A stretch of DNA of 44,487 bases, from the NCBI GenBank assembly GCA_018268335.1, contig JAFDWT010000023.1, forward strand, positions 1 through 44,487. Reading direction: 5' to 3'. The position numbers were made by a program, and so were the translations under genes. The stretch comes from Armatimonadota bacterium (GTDB taxonomy: Bacteria; Armatimonadota; Fimbriimonadia; Fimbriimonadales; Fimbriimonadaceae). Of this stretch, positions 33,193-41,540 are shown piece by piece (position 1 is the stretch's first letter; every line of letters starts with the position of its first letter). Below the pieces are notes generated by a model. It was not told the DNA's origin. It did not search any database and was given only the letters and a program-made list of their open reading frames with translations.

Positions 33193-33216
33193 GACCCCCG
33201 GCTAATGCCGAGGGTC
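33193..33216 (-). terminator. Leftward terminator after the 33-residue peptide gene
   Basis: GACCCCCGGC (33193-33202) and GCCGAGGGTC (33207-33216) pair at 9 of 10 bases with loop TAAT. On the minus strand the hairpin is followed by a T-rich tail (TCTGTCTTTGTTT). It lies between the small gene and the ABC exporter start. Confidence 0.6.
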
Positions 33217-33255
33217 GTCTGCAGGGCTACCAGAGGGTAAGGGTATGGGGGTGGT

Positions 33256-33357
33256 TCAAGACTTTTCTTGGGGTGGCTGGCGCAACGCCTCTTTGGCGAG
33301 ACCCCATCCACCGACTAGAGACGCGAGGGCGACGGCCATCACAACAACTTCATACAT
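33256..33357 (-). CDS. 33-residue single-pass membrane peptide
   Basis: An ATG at 33357 opens a 33-codon frame ending in TGA. The product starts MYEVVVMAVALASLVGGWGL, a single hydrophobic helix, and ends in a polar tail (KEALRQPPQEKS). GGAGG lies 10 nt before the ATG (33368-33372) and a hairpin with a T-rich tail follows the stop, so it has the punctuation of a real transcript. Small proteins of this kind often stabilise membrane complexes; I recognise no family. It is read in the same direction as the ABC exporter, 97 bp upstream of it. Confidence 0.55.
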   Translation of the reverse strand: MYEVVVMAVALASLVGGWGLAKEALRQPPQEKS

Positions 33358-33431
33358 TTGGTTTCAGCCTCCAACACGGGTTGTATGCCGCACTGGTTGG
33401 GCGGGCTAACATCCTAAAACCAGCGTGGTTA

Positions 33432-33522
33432 CCTGAGTTCGTTTGAACTCAGGCACCGTTGCTGACCGCGAGGTCACTGGGCATCAGAATTGCCAGGAAT
33501 ACGCGCATACCACGCAATTCTG
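33432..33522. repeat. Two hairpins downstream of the first M28 peptidase gene
   Basis: CCTGAGTTC (33432-33440) and GAACTCAGG (33445-33453) form a perfect 9-bp stem with a 4-nt loop. CAGAATTGC (33485-33493) and GCAATTCTG (33514-33522) form a perfect 9-bp pair with a 20-nt loop. Both lie in the 185-bp gap after the peptidase stop and may end its transcript; no T-run is adjacent. Confidence 0.55.
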
Positions 33523-33542
33523 TTGTGGCTTAACGTGTTCCC

Positions 33543-34973
33543 TTACTGACCACTACCGGCACGCCGACGCGAGCCAGGCAGGGCTTTGGGCAGACGCTGT
33601 TGCATGTCGGCCAGCGCATAGGCTAGCGACCCGACGTAGGTGGCGTTCTGGGCGATGCACCGCGGTTGGACGTAGCTGATTCGGTCGTTCTGGGTGTGCC
33701 AAATCTCGGTGTAGCTGACCGGGCCGTCCGCCTTTTGCAGTTGGAACCCCGGGACGCCTTGGGCGATGAAACTGCCGTGGTCGCTGCCTCCACCAGGTAG
33801 CCGGTCGGCCGTCTTGAGTTCAAACTTAAACTCAGGATATGCGCCAGCCAGTTTAGCAATCGTCGGCTCGAAGAATGGCTTCATGTCTGTCTGCACGACG
33901 ACGCCTTGGTATGGGTTTTGGCCGTGGTCTTCGACAAAGACGGCCTGGACCTTGTCCATTTCGTCCTTGTGCTTCTTCACATAGCCCTGCGAGCCCAGCA
34001 GCCCCTGCTCCTCGCCGCTCCACAAGACAAACCGGATCGTCCGCATTGGCCGGAGCTTGAGCTTGGCAAACACGCGGGCCAGTTCCAAGACCATCGAACT
34101 GCCAGTGCCGTTGTCCATGGCGCCTTGCGAGCCAGGGCCGTCCCAGCTGTCGAAGTGTCCGCTGACGATCACGTACTCAAACGGGTTGACCGAACCCTTG
34201 ATCTCGGCCACCACATTGTAGAGCTTGGTCGGCTTGTCTTCCAGGCGGTTGTCAACGTTGAACTCCAGAACCGGCTTCCGTCCCTTGGCCATGTTGTATT
34301 CGACAAGGCCATAGTCGCTCTTGTTGATCACGACCAGCGGCGTCTTGGGCCGAGTCTCTTTCTTGTAAGCCGTCCAGCTACCGTGCGTCCAAACGTATTT
34401 GTCACTATTGGAACTGAAAATGCGGCCAGCGATGCCGCAGCTATCGACAAATTTGTCAGTTTCGGTCGGCCTGGTCAGGTTGGCGCTGCCCATACCCACC
34501 TTGGTGGGCATCAGCACCCAGGCACCCTTGAGTTCCTTGGCCATCTTTTTGGCCTCCTCCAGCGAGGTCGGGTTCTTCACTGGGGGCCCGGCCACCGCAC
34601 CGTTCGTGCCGACTGTGTACGCCGGAGTGCTGAACGCCATTTGATAGCGGTATGGAGCGGCAAAACCACCCCAATTGGCCTTGCCCCGCTGAAACCGAAC
34701 GGGTGCCTCCGCGTACTCTTCGAGCCAGGCGTTATCGACGCCGAAGTCCATGAACTTGCGGACGGCCCAATGCTGAGCGTCCAGCAGTGCGTCCGAAGCG
34801 GTGGAACGCGGCCCAAACTTGGTCACGATCTCACTCAAGATCGAGTACGCCTGCGCATGGTCGCGCGTCTCGGCGATGATCATGTCGATTGCGTTGGCGG
34901 GCCGACCAAGCTGGCCAAAGGAGACTGCAGCCAAGGCGACGACTGGCAAAGCGGTCAATATGCGGCGTGACAT
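33543..34973 (-). CDS. M28-family zinc peptidase, copy 1
   Basis: A protein of 476 residues with a signal peptide (1-20, ending VSFGQ). M28 enzymes are co-catalytic zinc amino- or carboxypeptidases. The expected ligands are all visible: H273 in SGHFDSWDGP, D287 in GAMDNGTGSS, the E321-E322 pair in WSGEEQGLLGS, D349 in VEDHGQNP and H426 in EIWHTQNDR. GGSDHGSF (about 395-402) is the usual segment near the active site. A PA-domain-like insert occupies about 120-235, between the propeptide-like start and the catalytic core. It is likely exported and degrades peptides outside the cytoplasm. The next gene upstream is a clear paralogue. TAGACT lies 12 nt before ATG 34973. Confidence 0.93.
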   Translation of the reverse strand: MSRRILTALPVVALAAVSFGQLGRPANAIDMIIAETRDHAQAYSILSEIVTKFGPRSTASDALLDAQHWAVRKFMDFGVDNAWLEEYAEAPVRFQRGKANWGGFAAPYRYQMAFSTPAYTVGTNGAVAGPPVKNPTSLEEAKKMAKELKGAWVLMPTKVGMGSANLTRPTETDKFVDSCGIAGRIFSSNSDKYVWTHGSWTAYKKETRPKTPLVVINKSDYGLVEYNMAKGRKPVLEFNVDNRLEDKPTKLYNVVAEIKGSVNPFEYVIVSGHFDSWDGPGSQGAMDNGTGSSMVLELARVFAKLKLRPMRTIRFVLWSGEEQGLLGSQGYVKKHKDEMDKVQAVFVEDHGQNPYQGVVVQTDMKPFFEPTIAKLAGAYPEFKFELKTADRLPGGGSDHGSFIAQGVPGFQLQKADGPVSYTEIWHTQNDRISYVQPRCIAQNATYVGSLAYALADMQQRLPKALPGSRRRAGSGQ

Positions 34974-35012
34974 TGCGTTCCGGCCAGTCTAGCCGGTCCC
35001 CTGCATTCTCGA

Positions 35013-36407
35013 CTACTTTTTCAGATTCGTTACTCGCGGCAAGCGTTGCGGCATGTCGGCTAATCGGTAGGCCAATCCAGCGACATAGGTCGCGCACTGC
35101 TTGACCATGCGCTCGTTGACAAGGTCAACCCGGTCGAATTGCGTATGCCAAATGTGAGTGTAGTTGACCGGCCCCTCGGTCTTCTGCAAGGCAAAACCGG
35201 GCACACCTTTCTCAAGGAAGGAACGCAGGTCGCTACCGCCATTGGGAAACTCCTCTGAGACCCCAAGCTTTACGGGATACTCCGGGTACGAATTTTCCAG
35301 GCCACGCAGCGCATCGCGAAAGTAGGGATGCAGTTGGGCTGGCACATTGAGCAGATAGTAAGGGTTCTGACCGGCATCATCGTTAATCATCGCCTGGATG
35401 TTGCCTAGTTCTTGGCTATGGGCAGCCGAATAGGCCGTCGAACCAAGAAGACCTTGCTCTTCCCCGCTCCAGAGGATAAACCGCATCGTGCGCTTAGGCC
35501 GGAGCTTGAGCTTGCCAAAGATCCTCGCGACTTCTAGCACCAGGGCGGAACCCGTGCCGTTGTCCATCGCACCCTGCGAACCAGGCCCGTCCCAACTGTC
35601 TTGGTGGGCGCAGACGATGACGCATTCCTGCGGTGCCGCAGAACCACGGATTTCGGCAACGACGTTGTACAGCGGAGTCGGTCTATCGACCAAGTGGTTG
35701 TCGATATTGAAGTGCAATTGCGGTTTGCGGCCATGGTCAATGTTGTATTCGACCAGGCCAAAGTCGCGATGGTTAATGGCGACAAGCGGTGCTTTGGGCC
35801 GGTTCTCTATTGTATAGTCCGTCCACTTACCGTGAGTCCACACATATTCGTCCGACGTTGTCCCATAGACCCGACCGGCAATGCCACAGCTGTCCAAATA
35901 GCTGTCGATTTCCGTGGGCTTGTCTAGCCGCGGAGCCCGCATGCCGACCGCAACTGGCATCAAAATCCAGGCTCCCTTCCACTGGCCTTTCTTACTTTTG
36001 GCCTCTTCCAGCGTTTTGGGGCAACGGACAGCCGGCCCGACGACGTCTCCACGCGTCCCGACCGTGTAGGCAGGCGTTGTGAACGCCATGTCGACCTCAT
36101 ATGGGCTAGTCAGTCCTCCTCGACAATCCTTGCCTCGCTGAAACGAGACAGGTGCCTCGCCATATTTCTGCATCTCGGCGGTGTCGCACCCATAGCGCAG
36201 AAACTTTTGTACCGCCCAACGCTGTGCCGCCTCCAGAGCTGGAGAGGCCGTCACACGGGGACCAAACCGCCCGGTCATCTCCATCAGAATCGCCTTGCTC
36301 TGCCCGTGCGCCCTGGTTTCCGCCACGATGCGGTCGATAGGGTCTTCACTGGCCAATGCCGAACTCGCCACGGCGAGCGCCAAGAAGCATAGGGAGCGGT
36401 ACTTCAC
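35013..36407 (-). CDS. M28-family zinc peptidase, copy 2
   Basis: A protein of 464 residues with GTG start and signal peptide (1-19). It aligns with copy 1 over the whole length: FGPR near residue 50, GEAPVSFQRGK, TPAYTVGT, DSCGIAGRV and WTHGKWTDY all recur. The zinc ligands are H268, D282, E316-E317, D344 and H421, so it should be active. It differs at GGSDLRSF, where the His of copy 1 is Leu; that position is not one of the five ligands but is near the substrate pocket, so specificity may differ. The two genes are 39 bp apart and co-directional. The -10-like TAGACT lies 6 nt before the GTG. Confidence 0.93.
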   Translation of the reverse strand: MKYRSLCFLALAVASSALASEDPIDRIVAETRAHGQSKAILMEMTGRFGPRVTASPALEAAQRWAVQKFLRYGCDTAEMQKYGEAPVSFQRGKDCRGGLTSPYEVDMAFTTPAYTVGTRGDVVGPAVRCPKTLEEAKSKKGQWKGAWILMPVAVGMRAPRLDKPTEIDSYLDSCGIAGRVYGTTSDEYVWTHGKWTDYTIENRPKAPLVAINHRDFGLVEYNIDHGRKPQLHFNIDNHLVDRPTPLYNVVAEIRGSAAPQECVIVCAHQDSWDGPGSQGAMDNGTGSALVLEVARIFGKLKLRPKRTMRFILWSGEEQGLLGSTAYSAAHSQELGNIQAMINDDAGQNPYYLLNVPAQLHPYFRDALRGLENSYPEYPVKLGVSEEFPNGGSDLRSFLEKGVPGFALQKTEGPVNYTHIWHTQFDRVDLVNERMVKQCATYVAGLAYRLADMPQRLPRVTNLKK

Positions 36408-36413
36408 GACCGC

Positions 36414-36419
36414 AGTCTA
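36414..36419 (-). promoter_or_regulatory. TAGACT -10-like hexamer, leaderless spacing
   Basis: On the minus strand TAGACT is followed by exactly 6 nt and then GTG 36407. The hexamer falls in the 24-bp gap after the outer-membrane protein gene. It supports the GTG as the true start. Confidence 0.5.
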
Positions 36420-36431
36420 TCCAAGCCGGGC

Positions 36432-39400
36432 TCAGAACCGGACAGCGTAGTCGAGGCGCAGGCCCCAGTTCTGGAGGTTGGTGTTGGCTGGTCGGCCGTG
36501 TTCCCAATTCAAGTTCTCCAGCCAGAAGGAGAGCGACTGGTTCTTGCCGGGGCGCTGGTCGTACCGAAGGCCGAACTTGTGGGCGGTCTGCCGTTCGCCA
36601 TTGCGGTCCCACTGCAGCATGCTGTAGCTCAGGTTGACGGGCGACGGGTTGCTGGCAAAGAACGTCGTGTTGATTTTAGCCTCCCGGTACAGCGACTGGG
36701 CCACGGCGTCACGGGCGACTTCGTTGAAGCTCATGTCGAACAAGAAATTCTTGTCCTTCATGTATTTGAACGACCAAATGTTCTTGCGTTCGTCGACCGG
36801 CACGGAGCCCAAGATCACGTCACCACGCTGTTGTAGCGGGTTGGTGACGAGTTGGTGGACCAATTGCGCGTGGTCGTTGAACCGGACCGAGACCGAGTAG
36901 TCACGGATCATGACCTCTTGGTCGGTCGGCAACGTGCGGACGCCATACTTGAGTTCGCCGCGTACAGTGGCCTTGCCGGTCTTGTCGGTGGTGAAATTGA
37001 AGACACGGTCGATAGCGCGGAAGCCGTCGCCGGCGACTTGGCTGAAGTAGTCGAAGCCGAATCCGACCTGGCCGTACGAGGCACCGAAGCCGATGCGGTT
37101 ATTCTCCTTTTGCCAAGCGTAGTTGTCGCGGGCGGTGTCTGCCGAATAGTTGAACCGAATGTCCTTAAACGGCCCGAAACTGAGCGGGTTGACGTTTTTG
37201 AAGCTGAAGTTGCCGATACTCTGGTCGCGCCGGTCGTCCCAGCCGTTGTGCATGTAGCTGGCACTTTCGATGGCGACGCCCTGGATCTGCCCGGGCGTCA
37301 AAGACACTTTGTCATTTGTCGTCCCTTCTGTGGGACCGTTCAAGTGCCTAGCCTGGTTGACGTCAAGTTTGAAACCCTTACCAAAGTCTATCGACCCCCC
37401 AAAGCTGCGCTTGGCTTCGTCGGGTTTGTCGCCGTCGCGCAACACCCGTTCGTCGGTCACGCTGACCTTGACGCGAGGATTGAGCTGCTGGATGATTGTG
37501 TTGGCGGTAGTCGTCTCTCGAGTGCCGTCGCTATACTTCGTTTCGCTCTGCGTCGTGCTCAGCGATGTGGACTTGCTGAGGTTCGCCTCGTAGCTGACCG
37601 CTTGCTTGTCCAGACTTGGCAATACATCTTGGGCACCGGAGAAAGTCGCCTTTTCGTTGCTGAGCGTGAGCTTGCCCAGCTTGCCAAGGTCACGGCTGAC
37701 AAAGAAGCGCTGCGCCGTCTGGTCGGTGTTGACGTGGTCGATATCATTGACCCGGTTCTGCATCGATTGGAAGGAGACCGAAGTCAGCTTGTCCAGCTTG
37801 TATTCGACCAATTTGGTGTCCGTTTCGCGGAAGAGCCCCAACTCACTGTTTTGGTCGTCGTTGTGCCGCAGATCCAACTTGAGCGCCGGCATAAGCTGCC
37901 ACTTGACGCTCCAGGCGGACTGGTCATAGCCCATCAGTTGCCGCAGCACGTCGCGGTCTTGGTCGGCCAAGGTACCGACGCCGGAAAACATCGAGGAGAC
38001 ATTGCGACGGGCGTAGGCTGCCTCAAAGCCTTTGTCGGTGTATTTGAAGTTCGACCTGGCCGCAGCTCCTGAGAGGTCGTCGGCGTGCATGTTCTCGGCG
38101 GTCAGGGACCGGTTCTTGCCAAGATTCGCGGACAAAGCAAACGCCGTTTTCTGCAATCCGTCAGCGACGCCCAAAGCACGCTGCTCGGTGGGCAGCAGTT
38201 GGCTGGCGGATCCGAACGTGTCGCTGACGCCCTGCTGCGAGAACGAGAATTTGTACTTGGCAGAGTCAAAAGTGAAAGCACTCAGGTCAGCCGCGCCAGT
38301 CTGCGACGACAGATTGTACGTGCGATAGCCTAGTTTGCTACCTTTGCCAAGATCCAGTCCGAACTTCCACCAATTCCGTTCCAAGCCGGCCGAGTAGCCG
38401 AACGCGCCCATGTCGGGCCCCTGCGCCGGCCCGCCTGCGACGGCGCCCAGAATCGAATTGACGTACGCTTGCGTTTCCTGCGGTGCAAAGGCGCCGAAGG
38501 ACGAGAAGCCTTTGTCAGCTGTTCGCGATCCACGCTCCAAGCTCCACTTCGGGTTCACGAGGGCAAAATCAACCGCCTTCGCGTCGCCTGCGTCGCTAGC
38601 CAGTTTGTTGTTGGCGTAAGTGAGGTTCCAGCCCTTCATGAAGGCCGACTCAAAGCCGAACGACTGCCGAGCCATGCCGATCTCGTGGAGCAATTGCCCA
38701 CGATCCGGGTCGCGCAGGTCGTTGAGCCGAGAGAAGCCAGCGGTCACCTTGCGGTCGTTAAAATATGCCTTGGTCGTCCCGAGATTGAAGCCAAGCGACC
38801 GGCGGAAGAGGCCGGTGCCGTTCTGGTCTTCGCTGCGGGCGTCCATGTACTCGAGAGCGCCGTTCTTGAAAAGTTGCTTCGCACCGATGTTCCCAAAGGT
38901 CAAGCCGCGTTCTTTGGCGAGTTGGTTTCTGTCCTCCTCACGAAGACTGGCAAAGCGGTTGAACGTCGGATCGACCGCGCGGGAATCCCAAGTGAACGAG
39001 AACCCGCCAAGGCCCAAGCCGTAGTTCCGCCAGGACACGCCGCCGGTGTCGTCGCCGACCGACTGGACACCGCCGCTGAGCTTCAGCCCTCCGGCCTTGA
39101 CATCGGTCAGCCGAAACGCGCTTCGCTTCAGCCCTTTCTCTTTGGCAAGAGCATCAATATCTGCCTGGGAGTAACCAGCCGACGCAAACGACTGGAAACC
39201 GCCAAACCGGTCGTCAATGTCCTGATAATTGGCGGTGAACTCACCGCCAAGGACCTTGCTGGCCAGCTTCTGGACGATGGCCGTCCCCTGCCCTTCCTCG
39301 ACCTTTTCCTGCGACTTGCTGCCGTCAAAGAGGTTGCGCGAGTCCTCGCGGTGGCGGTCGCCGACCATGAACAGGCCGCTCAACGAGCCACCGCCAGACA

Positions 39401-39911
39401 GCTTGAACGAGTTGGCCAAGCCGTAGATGTTGGAGGCCATGAGGGTGCCACCCTCGGTGCGTTCGGCTAGACCAAGACCGAAAACGGCCTTCGTCCCGCC
39501 GGTGAAATCAAAAGTGAAACCGCTGAAGTTGCTCGCACCGCCACCGTGGACAAAGACGCCGGTGCTCTTTTGCGTGTCGTCGTACCGGTAGCTGACCCGG
39601 AGCGACTGGCCGTCGGTGTACTGCACTCGAAGAACGAGGCTGCCTGCGGCATAGTCGATGGAGTAGTCCTTGTCACGGCCGAGTGTGCGACCATCCAGAT
39701 CGACGGTCTCCGAGTTGGGAACCAGGTGGCCTTGACGCAAAGGGACGACCATTGAGCCTGCGCGGAGACGGACAAGGTCGTAAGCGTGTTTGCCGCCGAC
39801 AGCAGCAGTAGAGCCTGTGGGTATGGAAGTGCCGACCTGGGCCTGCGAGACGACGGCGGCCAGCGCCATCAGCGCGAGCCCCAACTGCCGTGTCCGTAAC
39901 TTGACCCTCAT
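36432..39911 (-). CDS. Very large outer-membrane beta-barrel candidate
   Basis: A protein of 1159 residues with a signal peptide (cleavage near residue 24, SQA). After a short N-terminal domain (about 40-110, with NSETVDLDGRTLGRDKDYS followed by IDYAAGSL), the chain is a long series of short amphipathic strands rich in Phe, Tyr and Gly. It ends in RLDYAVRF, with the terminal Phe typical of proteins assembled by the BAM complex. The D-Y-x-I-D-Y-x-x-G stretch resembles motifs in the very large SprA barrel of Bacteroidota secretion, but the protein is far shorter. I recognise no TonB box, plug domain or catalytic site. Function unknown; transport or surface display is plausible. ATG 39911 follows GGGAG by 9 nt. 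Confidence 0.75.
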   Translation of the reverse strand: MRVKLRTRQLGLALMALAAVVSQAQVGTSIPTGSTAAVGGKHAYDLVRLRAGSMVVPLRQGHLVPNSETVDLDGRTLGRDKDYSIDYAAGSLVLRVQYTDGQSLRVSYRYDDTQKSTGVFVHGGGASNFSGFTFDFTGGTKAVFGLGLAERTEGGTLMASNIYGLANSFKLSGGGSLSGLFMVGDRHREDSRNLFDGSKSQEKVEEGQGTAIVQKLASKVLGGEFTANYQDIDDRFGGFQSFASAGYSQADIDALAKEKGLKRSAFRLTDVKAGGLKLSGGVQSVGDDTGGVSWRNYGLGLGGFSFTWDSRAVDPTFNRFASLREEDRNQLAKERGLTFGNIGAKQLFKNGALEYMDARSEDQNGTGLFRRSLGFNLGTTKAYFNDRKVTAGFSRLNDLRDPDRGQLLHEIGMARQSFGFESAFMKGWNLTYANNKLASDAGDAKAVDFALVNPKWSLERGSRTADKGFSSFGAFAPQETQAYVNSILGAVAGGPAQGPDMGAFGYSAGLERNWWKFGLDLGKGSKLGYRTYNLSSQTGAADLSAFTFDSAKYKFSFSQQGVSDTFGSASQLLPTEQRALGVADGLQKTAFALSANLGKNRSLTAENMHADDLSGAAARSNFKYTDKGFEAAYARRNVSSMFSGVGTLADQDRDVLRQLMGYDQSAWSVKWQLMPALKLDLRHNDDQNSELGLFRETDTKLVEYKLDKLTSVSFQSMQNRVNDIDHVNTDQTAQRFFVSRDLGKLGKLTLSNEKATFSGAQDVLPSLDKQAVSYEANLSKSTSLSTTQSETKYSDGTRETTTANTIIQQLNPRVKVSVTDERVLRDGDKPDEAKRSFGGSIDFGKGFKLDVNQARHLNGPTEGTTNDKVSLTPGQIQGVAIESASYMHNGWDDRRDQSIGNFSFKNVNPLSFGPFKDIRFNYSADTARDNYAWQKENNRIGFGASYGQVGFGFDYFSQVAGDGFRAIDRVFNFTTDKTGKATVRGELKYGVRTLPTDQEVMIRDYSVSVRFNDHAQLVHQLVTNPLQQRGDVILGSVPVDERKNIWSFKYMKDKNFLFDMSFNEVARDAVAQSLYREAKINTTFFASNPSPVNLSYSMLQWDRNGERQTAHKFGLRYDQRPGKNQSLSFWLENLNWEHGRPANTNLQNWGLRLDYAVRF

Positions 39912-39920
39912 GGTCGCATA

Positions 39921-39939
39921 CTCCCTATGTTCTATTATC
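39921..39939 (-). promoter_or_regulatory. GATAAT -10 and GGGAG Shine-Dalgarno for the barrel gene
   Basis: On the minus strand GATAAT (39939-39934) is followed by GGGAG (39925-39921) and, after 9 nt, ATG 39911. The leader would be about 16 nt. This gene therefore has a conventional leader, unlike its neighbours. Confidence 0.5.
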
Positions 39940-40098
39940 GCAGATATTGAGCCTCGGCCCAGACCTGTACGAGCATAAAACAACCAGGTTTTTCGAACCC
40001 TTGAACCTGGCCCCTGTATTGGTGACGGCTGACAGTCCAACCGGTTTCAATGTTTTCGCCCTTTTTGATTCAAAAATCCCTCCAATGATCGCCATGGG

Positions 40099-40278
40099 AT
40101 GGAATCGAGTGAAACCTATGTCTCCGTCAGGATGACACAAGAAGAGGCTTACGAAATCCTCAGCCGCTGTCTGCAAAGCCAGCAGGAGGACAACCCGGTC
40201 TTTGTGTCCGCCATCAGGCGGATCGCGCAAGCCGCAGAGAGCCCCGTTCGCCTGGACGTCGTCCGTGCGGCAGCTTAG
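40099..40278 (+). CDS. 59-residue hypothetical protein
   Basis: A short frame from ATG 40099 to TAG 40278. The product is hydrophilic and helical ([19 protein letters not shown], then [13 protein letters not shown]) and lacks a signal peptide or membrane helix. An internal ATG at 40132 would give 48 residues and is an equally possible start. The stop overlaps the end of the convergent oxidoreductase gene by 4 bp, tight packing typical of real genes here. No family is recognised. No good Shine-Dalgarno sequence is present. Confidence 0.5.
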   Translation: MESSETYVSVRMTQEEAYEILSRCLQSQQEDNPVFVSAIRRIAQAAESPVRLDVVRAAA

Positions 40279-41429
40279 ACTGTGATCCAACCTCCAGACG
40301 CGTTGCTGCGCTCCACGGCGTCCAGCACGATCTGATTGCGGAGCCCGTCCTCGATGTTCGGAGACGGGCTCTTGCCATTTGCAATGGCCGTCACTGCGTC
40401 AGCGACCAGGTTGATGAAGGTGTGCTCGTAGCCGATGATGTGCCCGGCGGGCCAGTAGTGGCCAGCGTAGGGATGGCCGCCGTCGGTGGCCTGGATCAGC
40501 CGGAAACCGTGGACGTTGGCGGGATCCTCGTTGTTGTAGTACTCCAACTCGTTCATCCGCTCGAGGTTGAAGACGATCGAGCCCTTCTCACCGTTGATCT
40601 CGAACCGGTTGTGGTTCTTGCGTCCTACTGCGAACCGAGTCGCCTCAAACGTGCCGATCGCGCCGCTCTTGAACTTGGCCAGGAACAAGCTCGCGTCGTC
40701 GACGGTCACTTCGCCCGTGTCGGTGCTGGCCGCCGCACCCAGGCGGTCGTCGATCTCGCCGGCCAATGGCCGCTGCTTTATGAAGGTGTGCAAAAGGCCA
40801 GTGACGGAGTCGAATTCCCCGAGCAGGTGCCGACCCAGGTCGATAATGTGGCTGGCGATGTCGCCATGGGCGCCGGAGCCCGCCTTGTCTTTTTGCAGCC
40901 GCCAGACTAACGGAAACTTGGGATCGGCGATCCAATCCTGCAAATACACCGCCCGGATGTGATAGAGCCGTCCGAGCTTGCCTTCTTCGATCATTTGCTT
41001 GGCTAGAGCGACCGCCGGTGCTTTGCGGTAGTTGTGGAAGACAGCGCTCGGCCTTCCCCCTGCGACGACGGCGTCGTAAATCTCCTGGGCGTCGCCTAGG
41101 GTGTTGCCTATCGGCTTTTCGCAGAAGACGATCTTCCCAGCCTTCGCTGCGGCCACAGCGATCTCCCGGTGGCTGTCACCCGGCGTGCTGACGTCGACGA
41201 CGTCGATTTCCGGATCGTCGAGCACCTTGCGATAGTCGGTCTCATATCCTTCCCAACCCAATTGCCCCGCCGCCTTGCTGACTGCAGCTTCGTTCCGGCC
41301 GCAGACCGTCTTCATCCGAACGTCCATTGGCAGGTCGAAGAACCGACCCACCTGGCGGTAGGCGTTGCTGTGGGCTTTACCCATGAACTGATAGCCGATC
41401 AGGCCGACGGTCAAGGTTGGTCGTGACAT
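40275..41429 (-). CDS. Gfo/Idh/MocA-family oxidoreductase
   Basis: A protein of 384 residues. The N-terminal Rossmann domain starts [20 protein letters not shown], with the nucleotide-binding glycines. The family motif CEKPIG carries the catalytic-region Lys, and [15 protein letters not shown] holds the Asp/His pair of the substrate site. These NAD(P)-dependent enzymes oxidise or reduce hydroxyls of sugars and inositols in the cytoplasm. Together with the glycosidases in the window it fits carbohydrate catabolism, but the substrate is not clear. ATG 41429 is preferred over ATG 41435 because TAAACT ends 7 nt before it. Confidence 0.92.
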   Translation of the reverse strand: MSRPTLTVGLIGYQFMGKAHSNAYRQVGRFFDLPMDVRMKTVCGRNEAAVSKAAGQLGWEGYETDYRKVLDDPEIDVVDVSTPGDSHREIAVAAAKAGKIVFCEKPIGNTLGDAQEIYDAVVAGGRPSAVFHNYRKAPAVALAKQMIEEGKLGRLYHIRAVYLQDWIADPKFPLVWRLQKDKAGSGAHGDIASHIIDLGRHLLGEFDSVTGLLHTFIKQRPLAGEIDDRLGAAASTDTGEVTVDDASLFLAKFKSGAIGTFEATRFAVGRKNHNRFEINGEKGSIVFNLERMNELEYYNNEDPANVHGFRLIQATDGGHPYAGHYWPAGHIIGYEHTFINLVADAVTAIANGKSPSPNIEDGLRNQIVLDAVERSNASGGWITV

Positions 41430-41436
41430 GCCCATG

Positions 41437-41442
41437 AGTTTA
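41437..41442 (-). promoter_or_regulatory. TAAACT -10-like hexamer, leaderless spacing
   Basis: On the minus strand TAAACT is followed by 7 nt and then ATG 41429 of the oxidoreductase gene. Confidence 0.45.
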
Positions 41443-41540
41443 GCGGCTGGGCCACAGCGTCTGCACGGCCCAGCACGACAAATGAACACGCCCTTGGAAG
41501 CGGGCAACCGCATTCCAGGGGCGTTGGTCCGGACCGGCTG

